From: Chryseobacterium sp. Leaf201
GTDB taxonomy: Bacteria; Bacteroidota; Bacteroidia; Flavobacteriales; Weeksellaceae
Direction of reading: 5' to 3'
Length of the DNA: 64,000 nt
Assembly (NCBI RefSeq): GCF_001421435.1
Contig: NZ_LMKA01000053.1
Coordinates: forward strand, 1 to 64,000
Shown here: in pieces, positions 15,052 to 24,428 of the stretch
Layout of the letters: each line of letters starts with the position of its first letter
Numbering within the stretch: the first letter of the stretch is position 1
The notes under the pieces: model-generated
Told to the model about the DNA's origin: nothing
Database searches by the model: none
Seen by the model: only the letters and a program-made list of their open reading frames with translations
Program-made: the position numbers and the translations under genes

Positions 15052-16476
15052 TTATTTTATAAAATTATAAAGGCTGATCATCTGCACGTCTTTGACATTT
15101 TTCTGTAAAAACATGAGTTTATTGACATTGGGCACAAACTGAATTAAGTTTCCGTCTGTAAACCCGTAGTTCATAAAGAAGTTTTTTCCTTTATAATCTG
15201 CCGTAAGCTCTTTTGGAGTCAGGCTGGCAAAATCAAATGATTTCATGGAGAAACCGGTATTCCCGAAGGCTCCTTTTGGATAAACGGATGATACATAGAG
15301 GTTATCGCCGGATTCAATGACCTGGATTCTTCTTCCCACAGGGTTGCTTCCAAGCGGAACAAACTGCTTTACTTCCCCGTCTTTATCAAATTTCATCAGA
15401 ACGCCCACATCCAGTTTGTAGACAGGATCCGGAAAACGGTTCATTGCTGAAGGCAGAGGCCTTGTAACACTCTCCTGCTGAACAGCCATTAAAACATCAT
15501 CACCTTTAATGATGGTTTTAATTACCTTTACATCACTCATGTCTTTGCTGCCTGATAAATTGGTGGTGCTGATAACGGCTTTTCCTGATTTGATATCATA
15601 CATCATCACCGTCCCGAATGTACTTCCGCCAAGAGTAACGGCCTGGTTTTTCCTGCCGAACGTCACCAGGTAATCATTATCATTTTTACTGATCGCATAT
15701 AATTTTTCAGGGATATATTTGTCATCATACGGAAGGTCTTTATCTTCGGTATTGGAAACAAGCTCCATTTTGTAAGATTCTTTCCAGCCTGCAGCCTTAC
15801 GCAGTAAAACAATTTTTCCGGAGTTGGTCAGTGTCAGGGATTTTTCAACATAATCGCTGCTCAACGAAATCTCTTTGGTCCAGACCGGTGAAAGTGTTCT
15901 GAGATCGAGAACCAATGCATCATTGATATTATCCGTCTTTTTACTTGCATAACGGTCATTGAAAACGGCAGCATATTTTCCGTTTTCAGAGAACACAACA
16001 TAAGTGGTTCCGGATTTATTGGTAGATTCAATGGTATATTTAGCAATGCTTTTTGAGGTAAATGCCCCTTCTTTTCTGCTGAATACATGCTGGAATACTT
16101 CTTTTCTGTTTTCTTTTCCGAAGTATTCTTCGGTGAATACGACAAAACGGTCTTCATCAATCTGCTGGGACCCAAGGTAATTGTGAAGTACGCCATTTGT
16201 TTTATTTGCGTAGTCTTTTATATAAGTATCCACGAGGCTCCCGTTCTGATCCAGTTTTCTCATCAATATTTTTTTGTGAGGAAAAACATTTCTCATCAAC
16301 CCGTCAATATTGATTACACTGAACATGTAGGAGTTATAATCATCGGCCAAAACAAGCTTTTCATTGGTTTCAAGGTTGGCATCCGTTGTAAACTTTGTAC
16401 CTTCCGTTACTTTTAACTGTGCGGAAGCACAAACGGAAACCGTCATTAATGCCGAAGCAATAATCTGTTTAATCAT
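15052..16476 (-). CDS. Exported protein of unknown function
   Basis: This 474-residue protein has a Sec signal peptide cleaved after about residue 19 (SVCASAQ, with AQ at the cut as is typical in Chryseobacterium). The mature part contains many short beta-rich repeats of the type YDIKSGKAVIS, VLMKFDKDGEVKQF and MRKLDQNGSLVDTY, suggesting a beta-propeller-like fold. There is no catalytic motif and no T9SS tail, so it is probably periplasmic. It lies 10 bp downstream of another exported protein and is clearly in the same operon; the two may act together. Confidence 0.6.
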   Translation of the reverse strand: MIKQIIASALMTVSVCASAQLKVTEGTKFTTDANLETNEKLVLADDYNSYMFSVINIDGLMRNVFPHKKILMRKLDQNGSLVDTYIKDYANKTNGVLHNYLGSQQIDEDRFVVFTEEYFGKENRKEVFQHVFSRKEGAFTSKSIAKYTIESTNKSGTTYVVFSENGKYAAVFNDRYASKKTDNINDALVLDLRTLSPVWTKEISLSSDYVEKSLTLTNSGKIVLLRKAAGWKESYKMELVSNTEDKDLPYDDKYIPEKLYAISKNDNDYLVTFGRKNQAVTLGGSTFGTVMMYDIKSGKAVISTTNLSGSKDMSDVKVIKTIIKGDDVLMAVQQESVTRPLPSAMNRFPDPVYKLDVGVLMKFDKDGEVKQFVPLGSNPVGRRIQVIESGDNLYVSSVYPKGAFGNTGFSMKSFDFASLTPKELTADYKGKNFFMNYGFTDGNLIQFVPNVNKLMFLQKNVKDVQMISLYNFIK

Positions 16477-16486
16477 TTTATTTTCT

Positions 16487-17671
16487 TTAGTTATTATAAA
16501 TTTTTTCCTCTAATTTCTTCAGCTCAAGGTTGGCATCATATGATAACTTGATATCCACCAGGTGCTCCTGCAGTTCATTTAAATATTTTTCGGCCTCCTG
16601 GTAATTTCCTAATGCTATGTTAAGCCTGATCAGGTTGAAGTAAAGATATTCGCCGATCTTCTCATTGTAGAGTGCTTTTTTATCGCTGTAATTTACTTTT
16701 GTCAATGCATTTTTCCAGAGGTCAATCCCTTTCTGCATATTTTCCATCGCAGCTTTGTTCGGTGCATAATCTGATTTTGCCTGAAGCTTTTTCAGATTGG
16801 TCGTTACATAGATGTATGCTTTTTCAAGATCATCATAATCTCCCTTATTTTTCACTGTCTCAAGGCTCACGACAGAATTGATGGCCTGGTAGCCGAAATT
16901 ATCATTGATTATATTCCTCGTCCGGTCCATGGTTCTCTGCAGGTATCTTTTTTCATGGACATTAAGATTGATTTCATTGGTGGGCACACTTGCAATTTCT
17001 GCGAAGTCCGAAAAATAGGTTTTATCTAATTTTACCACTCCGTTATGCTTGCCGATAATCCTTACGGGCTGGTTGGCGAAGGTTTTACCCTGGTTATCCT
17101 GGAAATTTGTTCTTTCCATTTCAATTTCTATGTTCAGGTAAGTCCCGCCTTTTGAGAACCCTGCCACATCCATTTGGGAAGCAAGGATTTTATTATCCAC
17201 AATTAAAGCATCCCTGAGATCGGGCTGTCTGTATACCGGCATAGGAGGAATATTCAGGACAGGCCTTGAAGGCAGCCTTAATATAGGAGCGCCGTTGGTA
17301 GTTGCAATTTTTTCAACGGCTGAAAGTTTACTGTATTCTGCAGATTCCAGCTTATATTTTTCCTGAAGTTTTTTAACCTCAATATCATAATCATTCAGTC
17401 TTTCCTGATGCTCCGTTTTAGCCGTTTCCACATTGGCCTGGTAATTATCAACCTGATTCTGGTGATCTTCTTTGGAAATTCTCAGTACATCATCTTTTGT
17501 GATATTATAAGGAGACTTTACTGTAAGCACATAGGTGCGGTTTTTAAGATCAGTAGGGAAAACAGGTTCTTTCAAAAGTTGGAAGCTGATGGTTTCTTTA
17601 TCGATCCGCTGGGCGAATGAAACCGTGGAAAAAAACAGCGGAATAATAGAAAAACAGTATAATTTCTTCAT
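16487..17671 (-). CDS. Exported protein with coiled coil and TPR-like C-terminus
   Basis: This 394-residue protein has a signal peptide (MKKLYCFSIIPLFFSTVSFAQ). Residues 70-115 are charged and Glu/Lys-rich, likely a coiled coil. A Pro-rich stretch (RLPSRPVLNIPPMPVYRQP) is followed by a beta-rich middle. The end, from about residue 290, is helical with TPR-like spacing (NLIRLNIALGNYQEAEKYLNEL). I do not recognise a named family. It is the first gene of a two-gene operon with the 474-residue exported protein. A -7 box lies 19 bp upstream of the ATG. Confidence 0.6.
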   Translation of the reverse strand: MKKLYCFSIIPLFFSTVSFAQRIDKETISFQLLKEPVFPTDLKNRTYVLTVKSPYNITKDDVLRISKEDHQNQVDNYQANVETAKTEHQERLNDYDIEVKKLQEKYKLESAEYSKLSAVEKIATTNGAPILRLPSRPVLNIPPMPVYRQPDLRDALIVDNKILASQMDVAGFSKGGTYLNIEIEMERTNFQDNQGKTFANQPVRIIGKHNGVVKLDKTYFSDFAEIASVPTNEINLNVHEKRYLQRTMDRTRNIINDNFGYQAINSVVSLETVKNKGDYDDLEKAYIYVTTNLKKLQAKSDYAPNKAAMENMQKGIDLWKNALTKVNYSDKKALYNEKIGEYLYFNLIRLNIALGNYQEAEKYLNELQEHLVDIKLSYDANLELKKLEEKIYNN

Positions 17672-17690
17672 ACATTATATAATAAGAGCG

Positions 17691-17698
17691 CAAAAGTA
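17691..17698 (-). promoter_or_regulatory. -7 element of the exported-protein operon (TACTTTTG)
   Basis: This is an exact TAnnTTTG match on the minus strand, 19 bp before the ATG at 17671. Confidence 0.55.
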
Positions 17699-17818
17699 TA
17701 ATAATTTATCCAGATACCTCTTTTTGATTAAAAATTTAGTAATACCACATTTCACTATCGAAAGCTATGTTTATGTGGTTTCTTACCTCCTTTATTTTAA
17801 TATTGGGAAATTAAATCT

Positions 17819-17826
17819 TATTTTTG
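17819..17826 (+). promoter_or_regulatory. -7 element of the aminotransferase gene (TATTTTTG)
   Basis: This is an exact TAnnTTTG match, 19 bp before ATG 17846. The nearest upstream TTG is only 13 bp away, so no standard -33 is assigned. Confidence 0.5.
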
Positions 17827-17845
17827 TCATACAAATTTTTCAACA

Positions 17846-19051
17846 ATGCCGAATATTTCAAACAGAGCACAACAGATGCCGCCGTCGCCGGTAAGGAAAC
17901 TGGTTCCTTTTGCCATCAACGCCAAACAGAGAGGGATAAAAGTATATCACCTGAATATCGGACAGCCTGATATTGAAACTCCGGAAACGGCTCTTAATGC
18001 TTTAAAGAATATTGATTTAAAAGTATTGGAATATGCGCTTTCTGAAGGAAATTTAGACTACAGGCAGGCACTTACGGAGTATTACCATTCCCTGGGTTTT
18101 ACAGACCTTACACCGGATCATTTTATCGTGACCAACGGAGGTTCTGAAGCATTGAACTTTGCGATTTCCACTTTGTGTGACGATGGTGATGAGGTAATCA
18201 TCCCTGAACCGTATTATGCCAATTATAACGGTTTCACAAGCACTTTTAACGTAAATGTAGTTGCGGTACCGTCTACCATTGATACCGGTTTCGCACTGCC
18301 TCCGATTGAGGAATTTGAGAAAAAAATTACAGAAAAAACAAGAGCCATTGTAATCTGTAATCCCGGAAACCCTACCGGATACCTTTATACCCGTGAAGAG
18401 CTTCAGAAATTAGCGGAAATTGCTTTGAAATATGACATCGTGATTATCTCTGATGAAGTATACCGTGAATATGTCTATGACGGAAAACAGCAGATTTCGA
18501 TGTTTGCATTTCCTGAGCTGGCAGAAAACTGCATCATCATTGATTCAGAATCCAAGCGATACTCTATGTGCGGCGTAAGAATAGGATGCCTGATTACCCG
18601 TTCCAAAAAAATTCATGATGCGGCTATGCTTTTTGCGCAGGCCAGGCTGAGCCCGGTATTGTTAGGACAGATTGCCGCTACTGCTGCGCACCAGAACGAC
18701 GGTGCTTACATCAGGGCGGTAAGAGAGGAATACACGCACAGAAGGAATGTTTTGGTAGATGCACTGAATGCCATTCCCGGCGTTATCTGTCCGAAGCCGA
18801 AAGGCGCTTTTTACTGTGTAGCGGAACTTCCGGTTGACGATACCGAAAAGTTTGCCCAGTGGCTGCTGGAAAGCTACTCAAATCAAAATGAAACCATTAT
18901 GGTGGCTCCGGCCGGAGGATTCTACAGCAATCCTGAATTAGGTAAAAAACAGGTAAGAATTGCCTACGTTTTAAAAGAAGAAGATTTAAAAAGGAGTGCC
19001 GCTATTTTAAAGGATGCCCTTGAAAAATACAAACTGGAATTCACTCATTAA
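17846..19051 (+). CDS. PLP-dependent class I/II aminotransferase (aspartate aminotransferase-like)
   Basis: This 401-residue fold-type I PLP enzyme probably transfers amino groups between aspartate or another amino acid and 2-oxoglutarate. Recognisable segments are VYHLNIGQPDIETP, the PLP phosphate site TNGGSEALNFA, CNPGNPTGYLY, the Asp/Tyr motif ISDEVYREYVY and the Schiff-base Lys in DSESKRYSMCGVRIG. Specificity within the AspC subfamily cannot be read by eye. The gene is followed at 19 bp by a small lipoprotein gene and then murB, all on the same strand, perhaps as one unit. Confidence 0.85.
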   Translation: MPNISNRAQQMPPSPVRKLVPFAINAKQRGIKVYHLNIGQPDIETPETALNALKNIDLKVLEYALSEGNLDYRQALTEYYHSLGFTDLTPDHFIVTNGGSEALNFAISTLCDDGDEVIIPEPYYANYNGFTSTFNVNVVAVPSTIDTGFALPPIEEFEKKITEKTRAIVICNPGNPTGYLYTREELQKLAEIALKYDIVIISDEVYREYVYDGKQQISMFAFPELAENCIIIDSESKRYSMCGVRIGCLITRSKKIHDAAMLFAQARLSPVLLGQIAATAAHQNDGAYIRAVREEYTHRRNVLVDALNAIPGVICPKPKGAFYCVAELPVDDTEKFAQWLLESYSNQNETIMVAPAGGFYSNPELGKKQVRIAYVLKEEDLKRSAAILKDALEKYKLEFTH

Positions 19052-19070
19052 TTAAATAAGTACAGTATCT

Positions 19071-19553
19071 ATGTCAGCAATAAAAAAATCCGGATTGAAA
19101 ACGCTCATTCCCATTCTTTTATTGCTGATATTTTTTTCCTGTGATTCTAAAAAAGAAGAAAACAGTCCGTCCGGTAATTCCAATGAAATCATTTCCATAG
19201 ATTATTCGGATATTGGCGGAGAGGCAGGAAATTATACCATTGTTAAAATCACAAAAGATTCTGCCCGCCTGGAGACCGGAGTTACCCAAAAGAAGATCCA
19301 TAAAGAATGGAAATCTGCCATTACCCCTAAAACCTGGCAAAACCTCACCTCTGCTATTGATGTAAATACCCTGGATAAGATCAGGAGCTCACCCAGTAAA
19401 CAGCCGGTAGACGGGTTTGATGAAACATTCCAGATCAGGACCCGCAAGAAATACCATGCGTATGTGAATGCATATGCAGATACCATTCATTACAGACAGC
19501 TTGAAAAACTGAAAGCCCAGATCCAAAACATGATTCCGCAGGAATACAAATAA
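19071..19553 (+). CDS. Small lipoprotein of unknown function
   Basis: This is a 160-residue precursor with a lipoprotein signal (hydrophobic LIPILLLLIFFSC, Cys near residue 24). The mature domain is small, with no Cys in its body, and carries the pattern SARLETGVTQKKIHKEWKSAITPKTWQNL. I know of similar unassigned Bacteroidota lipoproteins but no function. It sits between an aminotransferase and murB with gaps of 19 and 3 bp, so it is expressed with murB. Confidence 0.65.
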   Translation: MSAIKKSGLKTLIPILLLLIFFSCDSKKEENSPSGNSNEIISIDYSDIGGEAGNYTIVKITKDSARLETGVTQKKIHKEWKSAITPKTWQNLTSAIDVNTLDKIRSSPSKQPVDGFDETFQIRTRKKYHAYVNAYADTIHYRQLEKLKAQIQNMIPQEYK

Positions 19554-19556
19554 ACT

Positions 19557-20570
19557 ATGCACGAAAATTTTTCTCTTAAGCCGTATAATACATTTGGCAT
19601 AGATGCGAAAGCACGCTATTTTACCGAAGTACATTCTGTTGAAGAATTACTGGAAGCATTGAACAATCCCGTAACCCATTCCCTTCCCCTGCTGTTTTTA
19701 GGCGGAGGAAGCAATATCCTGTTCACTCAGGATTTTGAGGGGCTTGCCGTTCAGTTGAACTTAAAAGGCATCCATGAAGATATCATCAGTGACAATGAAG
19801 TTCTGGTCACGGTAAAAGCGGGAGAAAACTGGCATGAATTCGTTTTGTTCTGCCTGGAAAAAAATTACGGCGGGATGGAAAACCTTTCGCTGATTCCGGG
19901 AAATGTAGGAACCTCACCGATGCAGAACATCGGGGCGTACGGCGTGGAGATTAAAGATACCTTTGTAAGCTGCACAGTCCTGAACTTAGAAAACCTTCAG
20001 CTGGAAACCTTCAATAAAGAGCAATGCAGATTTGGCTACAGGGATTCTGTTTTCAAGCAGGAAGGAAAAGGGAAATATGTGATTACGGAGGTTTCTTTCA
20101 CCTTAACCAGAAAAGACCATCAGCTTAAGACATCATACGGCGCGATACAGGCAGAACTGGAAAAATCGGGCATTGAAAACCCAACGATTCAGGATATTTC
20201 GAGGGCTGTAATCAATATCAGGCAAAGTAAGCTGCCGGATCCCAAGAAGACCGGAAATGCAGGAAGCTTTTTTAAGAACCCAACCATTCCGCTTATTCAG
20301 TTTGAAGAACTGCAGCAGCAATTTACAGATATCCCGGGTTACCCGAACGGAGATTTTGTAAAAGTTCCGGCAGGCTGGCTGATCGAACAGGCCGGCTGGA
20401 AAGGGAAACAGACCGGGAATGTGGCAACCCACAGGCTGCAGGCGCTGGTCATCATCAATGCTACCGGAAATGCTACCGGAAAAGAAATTTACGATTTTTC
20501 TGCGCAGATCATTGATTCCGTACAGAAAAAATACGGGATCGAACTGGAACGGGAAGTGAATATTATTTGA
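19557..20570 (+). CDS. murB: UDP-N-acetylenolpyruvoylglucosamine reductase
   Basis: MurB reduces UDP-GlcNAc-enolpyruvate to UDP-MurNAc with NADPH, the step after MurA (also in this window). The FAD-binding N-terminus shows LKPYNTFGIDAKA and GGGSNILFTQDFEG. Tyr in FGYRDSVFK and the catalytic Ser in GNAGSFFKNP mark a type I MurB. Length 337 agrees with E. coli (342). The start ATG is 3 bp after the preceding lipoprotein gene. No clear terminator follows before the repeat at 20594. Confidence 0.95.
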   Translation: MHENFSLKPYNTFGIDAKARYFTEVHSVEELLEALNNPVTHSLPLLFLGGGSNILFTQDFEGLAVQLNLKGIHEDIISDNEVLVTVKAGENWHEFVLFCLEKNYGGMENLSLIPGNVGTSPMQNIGAYGVEIKDTFVSCTVLNLENLQLETFNKEQCRFGYRDSVFKQEGKGKYVITEVSFTLTRKDHQLKTSYGAIQAELEKSGIENPTIQDISRAVINIRQSKLPDPKKTGNAGSFFKNPTIPLIQFEELQQQFTDIPGYPNGDFVKVPAGWLIEQAGWKGKQTGNVATHRLQALVIINATGNATGKEIYDFSAQIIDSVQKKYGIELEREVNII

Positions 20571-20593
20571 TCTATTTAAGCATAACTAAATTT

Positions 20594-20622
20594 CAGATAC
20601 TTCGGCTTCGCTCAGCATGACA
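20594..20622. repeat. REP-like interspersed repeat, copy 2
   Basis: Read on the minus strand the core is TCATGCTGAGCGAAGCCGAA followed by GTATCTG. It is the same family as the copy in the der leader (7392-7430), sharing the CTGAGCxAAGyCGA core, and matches a repeat type common in bacterial intergenic DNA. It lies between murB and proC. Confidence 0.6.
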
Positions 20623-20732
20623 CTTCTAATACTGATATTTCTATCATTAACGTAGCTTTGATGTAATTATTTTAACAACGGAATCTGAGGCTCCTGAAGG
20701 ATTTTTAAACCAATAAAAGCAAACACAAAAAT

Positions 20733-21536
20733 ATGAAAATTGCAATTCTCGGAGCCGGAAACATGGGTTTATCTTTTTCGAAATCATTTTTGAAATATGA
20801 ATTGATAAAACCTGAAAATCTGCATTTGATTACAAGAAACCAATCTAAATTTTCAAAAATATCTGAAGAATTTCCAAAATCTGAAATTTCCACTTTCGAC
20901 GAAACAATAGAATTTAATGCGGATTTAATCGTTATTGCCGTAAAGCCGCAGGATTTCCAACATGTTGCCGAAAATTTTCAGTTTCAGTTAAAAGAAAATC
21001 AAATGGTATTATCGATCATGGCGGGAATTAAAATAGAGAAAATTCAAAAATTACTCAATCATCCATTGGTCGTCAGAGCCATGCCGAATTCTCCTACGCT
21101 TTTAGGGATGGGAATCACAGGGTATACCGCTGCACAAGGTATTTCTTTTAGTCAATTAATCAATATTGAACGTTTGCTGAACTCAACCGGAAGATCGGTA
21201 TATTTGGAAAACGAGGAATTACTGGACGGCGTGACAGCACTTTCCGGAAGCGGACCGGCATATTTTTATTACATTCTTGATGCCATGATTAAAGCCGGTG
21301 TCGAAATGGGAATTGATGAAAATTTATCCAGGCTTTTTGTACAGCAAACCATGCTGGGAGCCTATCATCTCATTAATAATTCTGATAAAAATCTGGAAGA
21401 ATTAATTCAGGACGTTGCTTCAAAAGGCGGAACAACCGAAGCTGCCCTGAAAACTTTTAACGAAAATAATTTAAAAGAAATTATAAAACATGGAATTCTT
21501 AATGCGGAAAAACGTGCAAAGGAATTAAATAACTGA
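20733..21536 (+). CDS. proC: Pyrroline-5-carboxylate reductase
   Basis: ProC reduces 1-pyrroline-5-carboxylate to L-proline. The Rossmann start IAILGAGNMG is at residues 3-12. VRAMPNSP lies near residues 113-120, and the family signature LDGVTALSGSGPAYFYYILDAM is near 167. GGTTEAALKTF is near the end. Length 267 matches the family. The final 12 bp overlap the convergent vanZ-like gene. The gene is more AT-rich than its neighbours murB and lnt. Confidence 0.95.
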   Translation: MKIAILGAGNMGLSFSKSFLKYELIKPENLHLITRNQSKFSKISEEFPKSEISTFDETIEFNADLIVIAVKPQDFQHVAENFQFQLKENQMVLSIMAGIKIEKIQKLLNHPLVVRAMPNSPTLLGMGITGYTAAQGISFSQLINIERLLNSTGRSVYLENEELLDGVTALSGSGPAYFYYILDAMIKAGVEMGIDENLSRLFVQQTMLGAYHLINNSDKNLEELIQDVASKGGTTEAALKTFNENNLKEIIKHGILNAEKRAKELNN

Positions 21537-21947
21537 TTTTCCAAACGTTTTCTCTACAAAATTCCGGATCAGGAACCCTAGGTAGACACCAAATGTATTC
21601 AGGATAATGTCATCCACCTCAAAAATCCCCATTCTGGTAAAATACTGAAGGCCTTCAACAATTGTGATGGCCTGGATAAAAACGAAAAGCAACGTTTTCA
21701 GATCATTAAAACGGGTGAAGATCCACCCCAGGAAACCGAAAGGAATGAACATGACGATATTCCCAATAACAATCTTGATTATCTCTTTCAGGGAAGCAGC
21801 TCCCTTAATAAAATTAATCGTTGCCAGCACAGGTTCTAAAGTCAGCAGGTTGTCTTCATACTGCGTCCTTCCCATTCCCAGAAACATGAGGTATAACAAA
21901 AATAAGGTATAGGGAACAATTATAATTTTGTACAATTTCTTTATCAT
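21525..21947 (-). CDS. VanZ-like family membrane protein
   Basis: This is an inner-membrane protein of 140 residues from ATG 21947, with about four membrane segments. The VanZ family signature is present: GNIVMFIPFGFLGW, then EGLQYFTRMGIFEVDDIILNTFGVYLG. VanZ gives low-level teicoplanin resistance in enterococci; most homologues have no known role. The longer frame starting at TTG 21971 is rejected because that TTG lies inside a -7 box (21969-21976). The gene ends inside the proC 3' end on the opposite strand. Confidence 0.8.
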   Translation of the reverse strand: MIKKLYKIIIVPYTLFLLYLMFLGMGRTQYEDNLLTLEPVLATINFIKGAASLKEIIKIVIGNIVMFIPFGFLGWIFTRFNDLKTLLFVFIQAITIVEGLQYFTRMGIFEVDDIILNTFGVYLGFLIRNFVEKTFGKSVI

Positions 21948-21968
21948 CACTTGCCGGTTTATTCGCGT

Positions 21969-21976
21969 CAAAAATA
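21969..21976 (-). promoter_or_regulatory. -7 element of the vanZ-like gene (TATTTTTG)
   Basis: This is an exact TAnnTTTG match on the minus strand, 21 bp before ATG 21947. It is back-to-back with the lnt -7 box (21978-21985), with one base between them. Confidence 0.6.
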
Positions 21977-21977
21977 G

Positions 21978-21985
21978 TAAATTTG
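21978..21985 (+). promoter_or_regulatory. -7 element of lnt (TAAATTTG)
   Basis: This is an exact TAnnTTTG match, 17 bp before ATG 22003. A TTG lies 24 bp upstream (21951-21953), slightly beyond the usual spacing. Confidence 0.55.
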
Positions 21986-22002
21986 TATCTTAAATAAATG
22001 TA

Positions 22003-23637
22003 ATGAAATACATCTTACTTACGCTCATTTCGGCAATGCTGTTATCCATATCCTGGCCAACATACGGCGTTCCGTTTTTTATATTTTTCGCTTTGGTCCC
22101 GCTTCTGATGATGGAGCACAGCGTTTCAAAATTTTCAGAATACAGCAGAAAAAGCTGGGTGGTTTTCGGGCTGTCCTATCTGTGTTTTGTAATCTGGAAT
22201 ATAGTAACCACCGGCTGGCTGTACGGGTCTAAGAATCCTGACGGCAGCCATTCCATGATGGCCGTGGTATTTCCGGTTCTGGTTAATTCCCTTCTGTATT
22301 CACTGGTGTTCCAGTGTTACCACTGGTATAAGAATGCGCAGGGAACGTATTGGGGCCTGGCTTTTTTCATTGCGATCTGGATGAGTTTTGAAAAATTCCA
22401 TTTAGGCTGGCAGTTGACCTGGCCGTGGCTGAATCTGGGGAATGTATTTTCAGATTACCCGAAAGTAATCCAATGGTACGATACACTGGGAGCCACCGGA
22501 GGAAGCTTCTGGATTCTCCTGATTAACATTCTGATATTTTATACGGTGAGGACTTGGGAGGCAGGCAGAAAGAGAAAAGACCTGATTAAAAATTCTTCTG
22601 TTGTAGCGGCTTTAATTGTTATTCCGATGATTATTTCGGCGGTTCAGTATAATAATTTTGATGAAAAGCCTATTGGCTCGGTCAATGTCATGATGCTGCA
22701 GCCTGATCTTGATCCTTATGCTGAAAAATACTCCAAAGACAGTATGGTCATTCAGAATGATTTGCTGAACCTTGCCGAGAGCAACTCAAAAGGAAAAATA
22801 GATTATTATATTGCCCCGGAAACTGCCCTTCCCGGAAGAGGTTCCATTTCTGAAAACGCTTTTGAAAAAAGCATCATCCTGAATAACCTTAAGGCATTTT
22901 TATCAAGACATCCAGGTTCTGTGTTTGCAACGGGCATCTCTTCGCACCGGATGTATACCAGCCCTGAGAACTTGCCGGAAGAAGCATATCAGCTGAACCA
23001 GGGACTTTGGGTGGAAAGCTTTAATTCTGCCGTTCAGGTGATCCCAAATCAGAAAGTGGAGGTCTACCATAAAGGGAAGCTTGTTCCCGGCGTAGAAATC
23101 TTCCCTTACATGAACTACTTAAAACCGGTTTTAGGGGATGCGATGATCAATTTAGGCGGGACAGTGGCTTCCCTGGGAACCGATAAAGAGCGGGTTGCCT
23201 TTTCAAACCCTTTCAACAAAGGAAAAATTGCCCCGATTATCTGTTATGAAAGCATTTACGGGGAATTTACCAGTGATTATGTGAAGAAGGGAGCCAACTT
23301 CCTTGCCATCATGACCAACGACTCCTGGTGGGGGGTGACGGAAGGCCACAGACAGCTGTTATCATATGCCAGGTTAAGAGCTATTGAAACCAGAAGGGAA
23401 ATTGCCAGGGCTGCCAACAGCGGAATTTCTGCACATATTGATGCCAGAGGTGAAATCGTGGCGGATACTTTTTACGGGGACAAGACTACCCTGTTTGCCA
23501 AAGTAAACCTTTACGATCAGATGACATTTTACACAAGAGCCGGAGACTTGCTGTCAAGATTCTCAATATTTGCTTTAGGGTTCCTGCTGTTTTATTTTCT
23601 GATCAAAAGGTTCCAGAACAGAATAAAAAAAAGTTAA
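22003..23637 (+). CDS. lnt: Apolipoprotein N-acyltransferase
   Basis: Lnt adds the third acyl chain to the N-terminal Cys of lipoproteins at the periplasmic face of the inner membrane. The N-terminal 200 residues hold about six membrane helices, and a nitrilase-like domain follows. The catalytic triad is visible: Glu in IAPETALPG, Lys in HKGKLVPGVE and Cys in IICYESIYG, followed by FLAIMTNDSWWG. A last helix anchors the C-terminus. Length 544 fits. Several lipoprotein substrates are encoded in this window. Confidence 0.94.
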   Translation: MKYILLTLISAMLLSISWPTYGVPFFIFFALVPLLMMEHSVSKFSEYSRKSWVVFGLSYLCFVIWNIVTTGWLYGSKNPDGSHSMMAVVFPVLVNSLLYSLVFQCYHWYKNAQGTYWGLAFFIAIWMSFEKFHLGWQLTWPWLNLGNVFSDYPKVIQWYDTLGATGGSFWILLINILIFYTVRTWEAGRKRKDLIKNSSVVAALIVIPMIISAVQYNNFDEKPIGSVNVMMLQPDLDPYAEKYSKDSMVIQNDLLNLAESNSKGKIDYYIAPETALPGRGSISENAFEKSIILNNLKAFLSRHPGSVFATGISSHRMYTSPENLPEEAYQLNQGLWVESFNSAVQVIPNQKVEVYHKGKLVPGVEIFPYMNYLKPVLGDAMINLGGTVASLGTDKERVAFSNPFNKGKIAPIICYESIYGEFTSDYVKKGANFLAIMTNDSWWGVTEGHRQLLSYARLRAIETRREIARAANSGISAHIDARGEIVADTFYGDKTTLFAKVNLYDQMTFYTRAGDLLSRFSIFALGFLLFYFLIKRFQNRIKKS

Positions 23638-23979
23638 GGTCAGCAATCGCGAGAAGCTGATGAGAGAATATAAAATTTCTTCTTTTAAAAGATGCATCTG
23701 AGATAAAACCGGACTAAATGAGCTGTAATTCCATTGGTATTTCAGTATCATAATTAATCCTGGATAACCATTTATATTTCAGGGGTACCTTATTTTTTTT
23801 GAGAATGAATTTAAACTTGAGATTTGATACTTTCGCGGTCTGGCTGTATTTTAACCGCGAAATCGTTGTTACGGATCAGTAAGTTATTGCAAATAATTTC
23901 TTAAAAGATTTGTCTATCTGAAATATTCTTCGTTATTTTGCACTCTCAAATATTATAGTACAAATAAGAACATCGAGAT
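23638..23979. other. Intergenic stretch lnt / rpmB
   Basis: No gene is seen in this 342-bp stretch. It holds an inverted repeat at 23831-23862 and an AT-rich segment that must contain the rpmB promoter. A near-match to the -7 box, TTATTTTG, lies at 23934-23941. Confidence 0.5.
23831..23862. repeat. Inverted repeat upstream of the ribosomal-protein operon
   Basis: TTTCGCGGT (23831-23839) pairs perfectly with ACCGCGAAA (23854-23862) across a 14-nt loop. It is not followed by a T run, so it is not a standard terminator. It lies about 118 bp before rpmB and could be a leader structure or an operator. Confidence 0.6.
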
Positions 23980-24222
23980 ATGTCAAGAATTTGCCAAATA
24001 ACAGGAAAGCGTGCAATGGTTGGTAACAACGTTTCTCACGCTAATAACAAAACGAAGCGTCGTTTTGAAATTAACTTATTAGAGAAGAAATTTTACCTTC
24101 CGGAGCAAGATAAGCACGTAACACTGAAAGTATCAGCTCATGGATTGAGAGTGATTAACAAAATTGGAATCGAAGAAGCTATTGAAAGAGCGACTAGAAA
24201 CGGATTGATTAAAAAGAACTAA
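23980..24222 (+). CDS. rpmB: Ribosomal protein bL28
   Basis: bL28 is an 80-residue component of the 50S subunit. It begins [29 protein letters not shown], the canonical bL28 start, with a basic body and the ending RNGLIKKN. It heads a three-gene operon with rpmG (3 bp gap) and a DUF4295 gene. Confidence 0.97.
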   Translation: MSRICQITGKRAMVGNNVSHANNKTKRRFEINLLEKKFYLPEQDKHVTLKVSAHGLRVINKIGIEEAIERATRNGLIKKN

Positions 24223-24225
24223 ATC

Positions 24226-24408
24226 ATGGCAAAAAAAGGAAACAGAGTTCAAGTAATCCTTGAATGTACAGAGCATAAAGAAAGCGGTATGCCAGGAATG
24301 TCCAGATACATTTCTACAAAAAATAAAAAGAATACAACTGAAAGATTAGAATTGAAGAAATACAATTCTGTTCTTAAGAAAGTTACAGTTCACAAAGAAA
24401 TCAAGTAA
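24226..24408 (+). CDS. rpmG: Ribosomal protein bL33
   Basis: bL33 is a 60-residue 50S subunit protein. It contains [12 protein letters not shown], then [22 protein letters not shown], the family core. Of the four zinc-binding Cys of the zinc-containing form only one remains, so this is a zinc-free paralogue type (C-). It lies between rpmB and DUF4295 in the operon order usual for Bacteroidota. Confidence 0.95.
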   Translation: MAKKGNRVQVILECTEHKESGMPGMSRYISTKNKKNTTERLELKKYNSVLKKVTVHKEIK

Positions 24409-24428
24409 TTTATAAAATATAATTTACC

